A DNA stretch of 64,000 nt from Flavobacterium geliluteum. GTDB lineage: Bacteria > Bacteroidota > Bacteroidia > Flavobacteriales > Flavobacteriaceae. The DNA lies in the NCBI RefSeq assembly GCF_017948595.1, contig NZ_JAGFBV010000010.1, positions 1 through 64,000 on the forward strand, in the 5' to 3' direction. Shown here one piece after another: positions 29,000 to 37,675 of this stretch. The position numbers and the translations under genes were made by a program. Every line of letters starts with the position of its first letter. The first letter of the stretch is position 1. The notes beneath the pieces are model-generated. The model was not told the DNA's origin. It saw nothing but the letters and a program-made list of their open reading frames with translations, and searched no databases.

Positions 29000-29398
29000 G
29001 GGGTTCTGAACCTATCTCATGGGGTTCTGAATAGAAGTTGTGGGGTTCTCAACCCCAACGACGGGGTTCCGAACCTAAAATTTGGGGTTCCGAACCCCAT
29101 TGATGCGGTTCCAGACCCCAACGTTCCGGTTCCGAACCCTATGATTGGGGTTCCAGACCTAAAATTTGAGGTTCTGAACCTCAATGATGCTTGTCAAAAC
29201 CCCATCGATGCTTGTCAGAACCCTAATGATGTTTGCTATAGCTTTATCGATGTTTGTCTAAACCCAATTGATGCTTGTCTGAACGCCAATGATGTTTATG
29301 GTAACCTAATCGATGCTTGTTGTAACCCCATTAATGCTTGTTGTAACCCCACTGATGTTTGTCGCAACCGCAACGATGCTTGCCAGAACCCCATTGGA
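29000..29398. repeat. Degenerate 21-bp tandem array, about 19 units
   Basis: Nineteen units of exactly 21 bases can be aligned without indels. Units 1-9 (29000-29188) are built on a dyad, GGGGTTCYGAACCCC, plus a six-base spacer such as ATTGAT. Units 10-19 (29189-29398) keep the right arm and spacer, but the left arm is replaced by GCTTGTC or GTTTGTC. Spacing is two DNA helix turns and seven codons. The plus frame starting at 28991 has no stop until 29441-29443 and reads as heptapeptides of the type DACQNPI in the second half. It is not a CRISPR array, as there are no spacers between identical repeats. Confidence 0.85.
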
Positions 29399-29449
29399 TG
29401 GTTTTGTAAGCTTTGCTATTCTTGTCCTAACGGTTTGGCATAAAAAAAC

Positions 29450-29476
29450 CTCTTGAAGTTTGGCTTTCAAGAGGTC
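29450..29476 (-). terminator. Terminator of the 164-aa gene
   Basis: On the minus strand CCTCTTGAA / TTCAAGAGG forms a nine-base-pair stem followed by seven T's, just past the stop codon at 29497 and before the 21-bp array. It separates gene and array transcripts. Confidence 0.85.
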
Positions 29477-29496
29477 TTGTATGGGGTTCAGATGGT

Positions 29497-29991
29497 TTAT
29501 TCGGTAGGTTCTTCTGGCTTGATTGGGGTGGGTGCGCTTTTGCTTCGGGTAAAAAACTGAGATAATTCTTTTATTTTTACTTCATAACCTGCTTGTTTGG
29601 TGTTCACTTTGTATTTGGTGTAATCATAATCGGTGAGTGCCATGTGGTAGCAATCGTAGTCGTGCAGTATTTTGTTGTTTTTTAGGCTCTGGGTCAGGCT
29701 TTCCAGACGGGCAATCATACTTTGCAAGTATTCTCGCGAAGCTACATCTTCCTGAAACGCTGCCCAATCTACATCGGGGCTGCTTAATCCTGCCTGACTG
29801 TGTCTAAAGTCTTTTACTTTGTTTACAAAAAGTTTGTTTTGCTCGTGAACGCTCCCAAATCGTACTCTTTCTTCTGGCGAAAGATTCTTGAATTTACTAT
29901 TTAAAGTGTTTTCTAAGGTCGTAAGACTGCTAATCGAGGTGTTTTTTTCTTCTGCCGTATAATGCACGGCGTTTAGATTTTCTATTGACAT
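29497..29991 (-). CDS. Hypothetical protein next to the 21-bp array
   Basis: A 164-aa protein without signal peptide or membrane segment. It is predicted mostly helical, with blocks VHYTAEEKNTSISSLTTLE, NLSPEERVRFGSVHEQNKLFV and ILHDYDCYHMALTDYDYTKY, and a Pro-rich tail. I believe similar proteins occur in other Flavobacteria, but I cannot name a domain or function. It is monocistronic with its own terminator. The 21-bp repeat array begins (from this side) about 100 bases after its stop codon. Any functional link to the array is inference from adjacency only. Confidence 0.75.
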   Translation of the reverse strand: MSIENLNAVHYTAEEKNTSISSLTTLENTLNSKFKNLSPEERVRFGSVHEQNKLFVNKVKDFRHSQAGLSSPDVDWAAFQEDVASREYLQSMIARLESLTQSLKNNKILHDYDCYHMALTDYDYTKYKVNTKQAGYEVKIKELSQFFTRSKSAPTPIKPEEPTE

Positions 29992-30307
29992 GATTTCTAA
30001 AAATTATCGGTTGTACATTAAGAATTAATTTTTAAATATAAAAAATTACTTGTAAGAATTAACCGAAATTATAATATTTATTTTAAAGCGTTCAAAGGAT
30101 AAGTATTTGTTTATGAATAATTTAATCTTTACAGAAAGAGACTGCTACCACTGCTTTGGTTACAACTCCCCGAAATTAATGGGCACAATCCCTGTAATTA
30201 TGTAAATGATACTCGATTTTGTGTAACATTTCTGACAGGTATCGAGAGTAATTTAGCCGTATTATAATCGCATACAAATCAAACAAATTAATTTAAAAAA
30301 ATTAGAC
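29992..30307. other. Intergenic region between divergent genes
   Basis: About 316 bases that must contain promoters for the 164-aa gene (minus) and the lipocalin-like lipoprotein (plus). I find no strong consensus promoter, hairpin or repeat. Confidence 0.5.
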
Positions 30308-30727
30308 ATGAACACTAAACGTATCGTACTCGCCTTAGCACTAAGCATCGGATTATTCGCCACATCTTGCAGTAATGATGACAACGAAGGAGAAACATTG
30401 GCTCCTATTGAAGGGAAATGGGAGATTGTGCAGGTAGGAACCACCATCAATGGTGTAGAAACATTAATTGATGCACCGCAAAACACTAGCGGATGTGACA
30501 GAGATTACCTTAATCTTAAGATAGATAACACAGCGATTACAGGAGATTATGATTCTACCGTAAGTGCTTGTGCCCTTACAACAGCATCAGGAATTTATTC
30601 GAGATCTCATAATAACTTAACAGTTGTTATTGATGGCGTTACAAAAACTTCTGATATCGTAAACCTTACGCTGAAAGAGTTAAAATTGAAAGATGCTAAT
30701 GGTATTATTGCTGTATATCATAAGTAA
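30308..30727 (+). CDS. Lipocalin-like lipoprotein
   Basis: A 139-aa protein with a lipoprotein signal peptide (lipobox FATSC, Cys near residue 21), then an acidic N-D-E linker and a small beta-barrel-like domain starting PIEGKWEIVQV, typical of lipocalin-like domains in Bacteroidota. Two further cysteines (in SGCDRDY and VSACALT) may form a disulfide. Ligand and function are unknown. It is a single gene closed by a strong terminator. Confidence 0.8.
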   Translation: MNTKRIVLALALSIGLFATSCSNDDNEGETLAPIEGKWEIVQVGTTINGVETLIDAPQNTSGCDRDYLNLKIDNTAITGDYDSTVSACALTTASGIYSRSHNNLTVVIDGVTKTSDIVNLTLKELKLKDANGIIAVYHK

Positions 30728-30775
30728 TATTAGCTAATAAACCATCGTCCTGATTTGCATTAGGATGTTTCAAAC

Positions 30776-30808
30776 GGGAAGTGCTTTTAAGTACTTCCCG
30801 TTTTTTTG
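30776..30808 (+). terminator. Terminator after lipocalin-like gene
   Basis: Stem CGGGAAGT / ACTTCCCG with a ten-base loop and a following run of T's. Confidence 0.88.
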
Positions 30809-30926
30809 TAGATAAAAGTCAGAGATTTTATTCTAAATATAAAATGCTATTAATACCAAACAAAAGGTGATGATGGTATGATTATTTAATTGAAATTTGC
30901 AATACAAAATTTAAATACAAAAGGAT

Positions 30927-31466
30927 ATGGAATTTGGAAGAATAATAATTTCAGAGACGGCAGGAAACAGTGAAAACCCGCAAGACGTTGTCAATTCAAA
31001 TATTTCGGTGATTAATCTCATGCGCGAGGAAAAAATAGACGACGATCTGATTCACGAGGATGCTTTGATGAGTTATTATTTAGATTATTATACGTCTCAA
31101 TATACCGAAGGCAATTTTTCGCAATTTGTTTATAATTCCCGTTGGAACAAAGAGTTGAATGAATTGATCGAAGAAGGTCTGGCACTCATTGGTGCCGAAA
31201 AACATCTGGAATTATTTCAAACCCAGGCCAAGCGAGTGCGCTTGCTCAGTAGTGTAAAAATTGACAAATTCTTAAAAGGGAAACTCGAAGGCGTAAACCC
31301 AACCAGGGATTTATTAAACAACGATACTTTTTTCGAATTAGAAGAGAATCTCGTTACCTTAAATGCCCACTTCCTGAAATCGCACCCTGACACCGAAGTA
31401 CTTTCGGTAGATGATATGTTTGCTGCCTTAAAGGAATTTGTGGGGCACGAGATTAAGAGGGAGTAG
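30927..31466 (+). CDS. Hypothetical protein, DMP19-like (DUF4375)
   Basis: A 179-aa helical cytoplasmic protein. The block YYLDYYTSQYTEGNFSQFVYN with WNKELNELIEEGLALIGAEKH following resembles the DMP19/DUF4375 family, whose members include a DNA-mimic protein in Neisseria. The match is by eye and the function here is unknown. It stands alone, with the hairpin array directly after it. Confidence 0.6.
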   Translation: MEFGRIIISETAGNSENPQDVVNSNISVINLMREEKIDDDLIHEDALMSYYLDYYTSQYTEGNFSQFVYNSRWNKELNELIEEGLALIGAEKHLELFQTQAKRVRLLSSVKIDKFLKGKLEGVNPTRDLLNNDTFFELEENLVTLNAHFLKSHPDTEVLSVDDMFAALKEFVGHEIKRE

Positions 31467-31482
31467 GTTTTTTTTAAGCTTC

Positions 31483-31535
31483 TGAGGTACTAAGGTACTA
31501 AGGTACAGAGGTGCAGAGGTGCAGAGGTACAAAGG
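31483..31535. repeat. Short 8-bp tandem repeat
   Basis: About six degenerate copies of GGTACTAA / GGTGCAGA in a row just after the DMP19-like gene. Similar low-complexity GGTACAAAGG-type sequence is found near 47221-47420. No function is apparent. Confidence 0.6.
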
Positions 31536-31548
31536 GTTTGGTTTTTTG

Positions 31549-32819
31549 CCACAGATTAAAAAGATTCACACCGATTTAAAAAATCATTATAATCTTTCTA
31601 ATCTATGGCTGTTTCTTTTGCCTTTTGGTTAGAAATATAAACTCTAATGAATAGCCAATCGTTGTGTAATAGTAGCCCAACTTTGTGAAACTGCTGTTTT
31701 ACATTTTTCCACAGATAAAAACTTTCACACCGATTTAAATAGTCCTTTTAATCTTTCAAATCTGTGGCTGTTTCTTTTGCCTTTTGGTGAGAAATATAAA
31801 TTCTAATGAATAGTCATTCGATTTGTAATAGTAGCCCAACTTTGTGAAACTGCTGTTTTACATTTTTCCACAGATTAAAACATTCAAACCGATTTAAATA
31901 ATCCTTTTAATCTTTCTAATCTGTGGCTGTTTCTTTTGCCTTTTTGTCAGAAATATAAACTCTAATGAATAGCCAATCGCTGTGTAATAGTAGCCCAACT
32001 TTGTGAAACTACTGTTTTACATTTTGCCACAGATTAAAAAGATTCACACCGATTTAAATAATCCTTTTATTCTTTCTAATCTGTGGCTGTTTCTTTTACC
32101 TTTTTACTAGAAATATAAATTCTAATGAATAGCCAATCGTTGTGTAATAGTAGTTCAACTTTGTGAAACTGCTGTTTTACATTTTTCCACAGATTAAAAA
32201 GATTCACACCGATTTAAATAATCCTTTTAATCTTTCTAATCTGTGGCTGTTTCTTTTGCCTTTTGGTCAGAAATATAAACTCTAATGAATAGCCAATCGC
32301 TGTGTAATAGTAGCCCAACTTTGTGAAACTACTGTTTTACATTTTGCCACAGATTAAAACATTCAAACTGATTTAAATAATCATTTTAATCTTTCTAATC
32401 TGTGGCTGTTTTTTTGCCTTTTGGTGAGAAATATAAATTCTAATGAATAGCCAATCGCTGTGTAATAGTAGTCCAACTTTGTGAAACTGCTGTTTTACAT
32501 TTTTCCACAGATTAAAAAGATTCACACCGATTTAAATAATCCTTTTAATCTTTCTAATCTGTGGCTGTTTCTTTTGCCTTTTGGTGAGAAATATAAATTC
32601 TAATGAATAGTCAATCGCTGTGTAATAGTAGTTCAACTTTTGAAACTACTGTTTTACATTTTGCCACAGATTAAAAAGATTCACACCGATTTAAATAATC
32701 TTATTAATCTTTCTAATCTGTGGCTGTTTTTTTGCCTTTTGGTGAGAAATCTAAACTTTAATAAATGGTCAATCGCTGTGTAATAGTAGTTCAACTTTGT
32801 GAAACTACTGTTTTACATC
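31549..32819. repeat. Tandem array of eight ~159-bp hairpin units
   Basis: Eight near-identical units start at 31549, 31709, 31868, 32027, 32187, 32347, 32505 and 32664 (period 157-160). The first 60 bases of each unit form a hairpin with 18-base arms, CCACAGATTAAAAAGATT against AATCTTTCTAATCTGTGG, with one mismatch in most units. The other ~99 bases are conserved and contain a weaker second inverted repeat around AGTAGTTCA. No long open frame runs through it. The array ends about 25 bases before the serS promoter region. Confidence 0.9.
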
Positions 32820-32845
32820 TTACAAAATACATTTCACACTAAAAC

Positions 32846-32881
32846 TTTGTCGTATTCTTAGCAAACATTTCCTTAAATTTG
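32846..32881 (+). promoter_or_regulatory. Candidate serS promoter
   Basis: TTTG at 32846-32849 and TAAATTTG at 32874-32881 fit the Bacteroidota -33/-7 pattern, with a slightly long 24-base spacing. The expected transcript start is about 30 bases before the serS ATG. Confidence 0.5.
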
Positions 32882-32920
32882 CTTCCTTTATATAAAAATA
32901 TTAGTTATAAAAACCAAGCT

Positions 32921-34192
32921 ATGTTACAAATCGCATTTATTAGAGAGAATCAGGAGAAAGTAATCAAGGCTTTAGCAAAACGAAATATCGATGCTAAAAG
33001 TGTTGTAGAAGAAGTGGTGCAATTAGACGAAAACCGTCGTGCTACACAAGTGGAGTTAGACAATACTTTATCAGAATCTAATAAATTATCCAAAGATATA
33101 GGCGAATTAATGAAAGCGGGAGAGAAATCAAAAGCCGCAATCTTAAAAGAAAAAACCGTTTCATTAAAAGAAAAAAGCAAAGAGTTGGGCGAAAAAGCAG
33201 AAGCTTTGGCAACCGAATTGACCCATAAATTATACACTTTACCCAATCTTCCTGCTGATATTGTACCGGAAGGAAAAACACCAGACGATAACCTGAATGT
33301 TTTTGAGGAAGGTGCTATTCCGGTTTTGCACGAAGGTGCCCAGCCGCACTGGGAACTGGTAAAGAAATACGATATTATCGATTTTGAGTTGGGTGTAAAA
33401 ATTACAGGTGCAGGATTCCCAGTTTACAAAGGAAAAGGAGCGCGTTTGCAACGTGCTTTGATCAATTACTTTCTGGACAAAAATACTGCTGCAGGCTATA
33501 ATGAAGTTCAAGTACCGCATTTGGTCAACGAAGCTTCTGGTTACGGAACAGGACAATTGCCAGATAAAGAAGGACAAATGTACCATTCTACAATTGATGA
33601 TTTGTATTTGATTCCGACTGCTGAGGTTCCAGTTACCAATTTATTCCGTGACGTTTTATTAACCGAAGCTGAATTGCCTGTTTTATATACCGCTTACACG
33701 CCATGTTTCCGTCGTGAAGCAGGTTCTTATGGAGCGCATGTGCGTGGTTTAAACCGTTTGCACCAATTTGATAAAGTAGAAATTGTACGTGTAGAACATC
33801 CTGATAAGTCTTATGAAGCCCTTGACGGAATGGTTGAACACGTGAAAGATATCTTGAATGAGTTGAAATTACCGTACCGCGTTTTACGCCTTTGTGGTGG
33901 CGATATGGGTTTTACATCGGCTTTGACGTATGATTTTGAGGTGTTTTCTACAGCACAGGATCGTTGGTTAGAGATTAGTTCGGTGTCTAATTTTGAGACA
34001 TTTCAGGCCAATCGCTTGAAGTTGCGTTTTAAAGACAAAGACGGTAAAAATCAATTGGCGCACACACTCAACGGAAGTTCATTGGCGTTGCCAAGAGTTT
34101 TGGCCGGAATTTTAGAGAATTACCAAACGCCGGAAGGCATCGTAATTCCAGAAGTTTTACGCCCTTACTGCGGATTTGATATTATAAATTAA
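32921..34192 (+). CDS. serS: Serine--tRNA ligase
   Basis: A 423-aa class II synthetase that charges tRNA-Ser. The N-terminal long coiled coil (about residues 25-110, rich in Lys and Glu) binds the tRNA, and the catalytic core shows class II motif 2 (FRREAGSYGAHVRGLNRLHQF) and motif 3 near NGSSLALPRVLAGILE. I use the ATG at 32921 (MLQIAFIRENQEKV), which fits the family; an in-frame ATG 42 bases upstream would overlap the promoter candidate. It precedes lgt but is separated from it by a palindrome. Confidence 0.97.
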   Translation: MLQIAFIRENQEKVIKALAKRNIDAKSVVEEVVQLDENRRATQVELDNTLSESNKLSKDIGELMKAGEKSKAAILKEKTVSLKEKSKELGEKAEALATELTHKLYTLPNLPADIVPEGKTPDDNLNVFEEGAIPVLHEGAQPHWELVKKYDIIDFELGVKITGAGFPVYKGKGARLQRALINYFLDKNTAAGYNEVQVPHLVNEASGYGTGQLPDKEGQMYHSTIDDLYLIPTAEVPVTNLFRDVLLTEAELPVLYTAYTPCFRREAGSYGAHVRGLNRLHQFDKVEIVRVEHPDKSYEALDGMVEHVKDILNELKLPYRVLRLCGGDMGFTSALTYDFEVFSTAQDRWLEISSVSNFETFQANRLKLRFKDKDGKNQLAHTLNGSSLALPRVLAGILENYQTPEGIVIPEVLRPYCGFDIIN

Positions 34193-34214
34193 CTTTTACA
34201 GTTCTTAAAGCTAC

Positions 34215-34243
34215 ACCTAACAGGTTTTTAAAATCTGTTAGGT
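34215..34243. repeat. Dispersed palindrome, second copy
   Basis: ACCTAACAG(G/A)TTTT ... CTGTTAGGT, nearly perfect, related to the palindrome at 28823-28854. It lies between serS and lgt and may also act as a terminator or mRNA-stabilising hairpin. Confidence 0.75.
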
Positions 34244-34283
34244 TTGTTAATTTAACTAAGAACTTCAATAAAAATAAACCAAG

Positions 34284-35111
34284 ATGAACGGAGTTTTAAA
34301 CTGGAATGTCGATCCTGTTATTTTCTGGATAACAGATAGTTTTCCTCTAAAATATTACGGAGCGCTTTTTGCCTGCGGACTTTTGCTTGGGTACTACATC
34401 GTAAGAACAATTTATAAAAGGGAAAATCTTTCGCTCGAAAACCTCGATAGTTTGCTGATTTATGTAATTGTCGGAACTATTTTAGGTGCCAGATTAGGAC
34501 ATTGTCTTTTTTATGAGCCAGATTATTTTTTTAAACATCCGATAGAAATTCTTTTGCCGATTGAGAAGATTGGTGGGGTGTATAAATTTGTTGGTTTTCA
34601 AGGTCTTGCCAGTCACGGAGGTACGATAGGCGTTTTGATTGCGCTTGTTTTGTATTGTCGAAAATTTAAAGTTGCTATTTTTGGATTGCTTGATAGAATG
34701 GCTGTTGCCGTTCCAGTTACGGGAGCTTTTATACGATTGGGTAATTTTATGAATTCTGAAATCTACGGAAAACCAACCAACGGAAGTTGGGGAGTGGTTT
34801 TTCAGAGAGATGATCTGATTCCGAGGCATCCCACGCAGTTGTATGAAGCCTTTGCGTATTTGCTTATTTGCGGCATTTTATTTTCATTGTATAAAATAGA
34901 GAAGATCAAAAATGCCCAAGGATTTATTTTTGGATGTTTCTTGGCGTTATTGTTTTTGGCCCGATTTATAATTGAATTTTTTAAAGAAAATCAGGAAAGT
35001 TTTGAAAATGATATGCTCATAAACATGGGACAAATATTAAGCATTCCTTTTATTATATTGGGTTTGGCACTCATCGCCTGGAAATCTAAAGCCATAAAAG
35101 AATACCTTTAA
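34284..35111 (+). CDS. lgt: Prolipoprotein diacylglyceryl transferase
   Basis: A 275-aa inner-membrane enzyme with about seven membrane segments. It transfers diacylglycerol from phosphatidylglycerol to the lipobox cysteine of prolipoproteins. Key blocks are GLASHGGTIGV (the HGG region), IRLGNFMNSEIYG (the Lgt signature with catalytic-site Arg) and RHPTQLYEA near the C terminus. Several lipoprotein genes in this window depend on such an enzyme. It lies between serS and a TPR gene. Confidence 0.95.
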   Translation: MNGVLNWNVDPVIFWITDSFPLKYYGALFACGLLLGYYIVRTIYKRENLSLENLDSLLIYVIVGTILGARLGHCLFYEPDYFFKHPIEILLPIEKIGGVYKFVGFQGLASHGGTIGVLIALVLYCRKFKVAIFGLLDRMAVAVPVTGAFIRLGNFMNSEIYGKPTNGSWGVVFQRDDLIPRHPTQLYEAFAYLLICGILFSLYKIEKIKNAQGFIFGCFLALLFLARFIIEFFKENQESFENDMLINMGQILSIPFIILGLALIAWKSKAIKEYL

Positions 35112-35179
35112 AATCATAATTTTAGTCAGGCTAATTCAGACTGAAAACCAATTGAACCACAACTTAAAAAAACCGAAGT

Positions 35180-36961
35180 ATGAAAAACATCTGTATCTAT
35201 ATCGTTTTGTTGTGGTCGTCTTTTGCTTTTTCTCAAAACGAGCAACTGGCGCAATATTACTATGACAAAGGTGATTTTGAAAAAGCAAAAATTAGCTACG
35301 AGCAGTTGTTGAACACTTCGCCATCCAATACACAATATTTTCTTAGAATAGTAGATTGCTACCAGCAATTGCAACAGTTTGATGTGGCCGAGAAAGCAAT
35401 TCAAAGTCGTTATAGCCGTTACAAACAAGGTGTTTTTCTGGTAGAATTGGGTTATAACTTTCAACTGCAGAAAAACGATGCTAAAGCTAAGAATTACTAC
35501 GAACAGGCTATAGAAAAAATAAAAACGAGTCCGAATGATGTATACGGTATCAGTAATTCCTTTGAGAAAAAGGTGTTGCTCGAATATGCGTTGAAGGCTT
35601 ACGAAACCGCAATGGGACTGCAGCCGAATTATAATTTTAATTTTCAAATCGGAATGTTGTACGGTCAATTGGGTAAAACCGATAAAATGATCGATATTCT
35701 ATTGACCGAATCGTTTGCAAATCCACAAAACTCCAATTTGATTCAGGCGCAATTGGCTCGTTTCATGAATGGCGAGACCGATGCAACGGCCTTTAAAGAT
35801 GCCATGAGAAAAGCCTTAATCCTGAAAACGCAAAAAGAGCAGGATGTTTTCTGGAATCATTATCTGAGCTGGTTTTATGTGCAGCAAAAAGAGTTCGGCA
35901 AAGCATTCATTCAGGAAAAGGCTATTTACAAAAGAGAAGGCGAATCGCTCATGAGTATTGTCAATCTGAGTCAGTTTGCGTTGAATGAAGACGATACCGA
36001 TACTGCCGAAGAGATTCTGAATTTTATTCTCTTAAATACCAAGGATTTGGATTTACTGGTTGATACCAATGCCCATTTGATGCAGATCAAAATAGACAAA
36101 GCACAACCCAAAGATTATCCTGTTATTAATGCTGAGTTAGAACAATTACTCAAAACCTACGAAATAACTCCATTTACCTTATCTTTGCAGTTGATTCAGG
36201 CACATTTTCTGGCTTTTAATTTAAAGAAGATTGAAGAAGGTAAAGCCGTAGTAAAAAAAGCATTAGAACTGAATATAAACGAGTATCAGAAAGCGGATGT
36301 CAAAATGGAGTTGGCAGATATTCTCCTTTTGGAAGAAAAGTTCAATCAGGCGCTGATTTATTATTCGCAAATTCAATTGGATTTAAAGAATGATGTTGTG
36401 GCGCAGGAAGCCAGTTTGAAAGCAGCAAAAACAAGTTATTTTAAGACCGATTTTGAGTGGGCGCTCAGTCAGTTTAAAGTACTAAAATCGGCCAATACGC
36501 AATTGATTGCTAATGATGCGCTCGAGTATTTTTTACTCATCAACGATAATACTGTTGCCGATTCGACACAAACCGCTTTGAAGCAATTTGCAAAAGGTGA
36601 TTTTTTAAGATATCAAAATAAAAAAGAAGAGGCGATTGCGCAGTTTCAAAGTATTTTAAAGGCTTTTAAAGGACAGGAAATAGAAACAGTAACATTGTTG
36701 CGTTTAGGAAATATATACGAGAGCATAGTCGATTATAATTTGGCTTTAAGCCAGTATCAGCAAATAATAGACAACCATAGCGACGGCATTTATGTAGATG
36801 AAGCGTTGTTCTTTTCGGCAGAGATTTATAATGAAAAGCTGAAAGATATCGAAAAGGCAAAACTGCTTTATGAGAAGATTATCTTCAATCATCAAGATAG
36901 TATTTATTTTGTTGAGGCGAGAAAAAAATACCGCCAATTGCGGGGAGATACGAATTTATAA
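35180..36961 (+). CDS. Tetratricopeptide repeat protein
   Basis: A 593-aa exported protein with a signal peptide (ends near FAFSQ, residue 19) and TPR-like helical pairs through most of its length, beginning YYYDKGDFEKAKISYEQLL and again near FLRYQNKKEEAIAQFQSIL and YNLALSQYQQI. No enzymatic domain is seen. It probably acts as a periplasmic scaffold. It is 68 bases after lgt on the same strand. A large dispersed inverted repeat follows. Confidence 0.85.
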   Translation: MKNICIYIVLLWSSFAFSQNEQLAQYYYDKGDFEKAKISYEQLLNTSPSNTQYFLRIVDCYQQLQQFDVAEKAIQSRYSRYKQGVFLVELGYNFQLQKNDAKAKNYYEQAIEKIKTSPNDVYGISNSFEKKVLLEYALKAYETAMGLQPNYNFNFQIGMLYGQLGKTDKMIDILLTESFANPQNSNLIQAQLARFMNGETDATAFKDAMRKALILKTQKEQDVFWNHYLSWFYVQQKEFGKAFIQEKAIYKREGESLMSIVNLSQFALNEDDTDTAEEILNFILLNTKDLDLLVDTNAHLMQIKIDKAQPKDYPVINAELEQLLKTYEITPFTLSLQLIQAHFLAFNLKKIEEGKAVVKKALELNINEYQKADVKMELADILLLEEKFNQALIYYSQIQLDLKNDVVAQEASLKAAKTSYFKTDFEWALSQFKVLKSANTQLIANDALEYFLLINDNTVADSTQTALKQFAKGDFLRYQNKKEEAIAQFQSILKAFKGQEIETVTLLRLGNIYESIVDYNLALSQYQQIIDNHSDGIYVDEALFFSAEIYNEKLKDIEKAKLLYEKIIFNHQDSIYFVEARKKYRQLRGDTNL

Positions 36962-36967
36962 TTCAGA

Positions 36968-37021
36968 TTTTAGACTTTAGATTTCAGATTTCTACAAGAA
37001 TCTAAAATCTAAAGTCTAAAA
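36968..37021. repeat. Long inverted repeat after the TPR gene
   Basis: A 23-base arm starting TTTTAGACTTTAGATTT pairs with its reverse complement across an eight-base loop with one mismatch. No T-run follows, so it looks like a dispersed intergenic palindrome more than a terminator. It lies 17 bases upstream of the DUF4286 gene. Confidence 0.75.
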
Positions 37022-37037
37022 TCTAAAATCAAGAAAC

Positions 37038-37349
37038 ATGATAATTTACAACGTTACCACCAATATACATGAAAGCGTTCATGACCAATGGTTAAAATGG
37101 ATGCAGGAAAAGCACATACCCGAAATTTTAGCAACACAAAAGTTTTCTTCGGCTAGAATCGTTAAGGTTTTGATTGAAGAAGAGATGGGTGGCGTTACTT
37201 ATTCGGTGCAATATTTTACTGATAGTAAAGCAACATTAGAACAATATTATTTAGAAGATGCACCAAAATTCCGTCAGGAAGCTTTGGAATTGTTTGCCGA
37301 TAAAATGCTTTCTTTCAGAACCGAATTAGAGGTTATTTCTGAGCATTAA
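37038..37349 (+). CDS. DUF4286 family protein
   Basis: A 103-aa cytoplasmic protein matching DUF4286. It begins MIIYNVTTNIHESVHDQWLK and contains VTYSVQYFTDS, giving the ferredoxin-like beta-alpha-beta pattern of the family. Function is unknown. It is upstream of rsmA and in Flavobacteria is often found near rsmA and mgtE, which fits this context. Confidence 0.85.
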   Translation: MIIYNVTTNIHESVHDQWLKWMQEKHIPEILATQKFSSARIVKVLIEEEMGGVTYSVQYFTDSKATLEQYYLEDAPKFRQEALELFADKMLSFRTELEVISEH

Positions 37350-37395
37350 TTCTAGTATTTAGTTTAAAATTAGGATAATATATTCAATAAAGTAG

Positions 37396-37590
37396 ATGAT
37401 GATGGAAATTCGATTTCAAACCAAACAAGAAAGTAACAAAAGACAACAAGAAGATTTTTTGAAGTTGTCTAAGGTAGAAAGAATCTATAGTTTCCTTCGG
37501 TTAATGGAACGTGTGAATCAGTTTCCTGTCAAAAATAAAGTGAATAAAAATAAAGACAATTTTCTGACTGTAATTGACAGAAATAAATAA
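37396..37590 (+). CDS. Small hypothetical protein
   Basis: A 64-aa basic protein, predicted helical, with a core FLKLSKVERIYSFLRLMERVNQF. Three ATG codons in a row at 37396-37404 leave the exact start open. The core looks conserved, but I cannot name a family. It lies between DUF4286 and rsmA on the same strand, so it is probably part of their transcript. Confidence 0.6.
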   Translation: MMMEIRFQTKQESNKRQQEDFLKLSKVERIYSFLRLMERVNQFPVKNKVNKNKDNFLTVIDRNK

Positions 37591-37675
37591 AGAATACAAC
37601 TTTTTTGCCTCCGAGTCTTTCAGATAAGGAAAAAATAAAAGTTTCGTGCCTTTTGAGGCAAAACAAAAAGATAAA

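Noticed and set aside
29000..29398. CRISPR array
   Set aside because: Units are contiguous, degenerate and 21 bases long with no unique spacers, and no cas gene is present in the window.
31549..32819. CRISPR array
   Set aside because: The whole ~159-base unit is repeated, so there are no variable spacers, and the hairpins are much longer than CRISPR repeats.
35126..35668. A 180-aa open frame on the minus strand
   Set aside because: It lies antisense to the well-supported TPR gene and has no family features.
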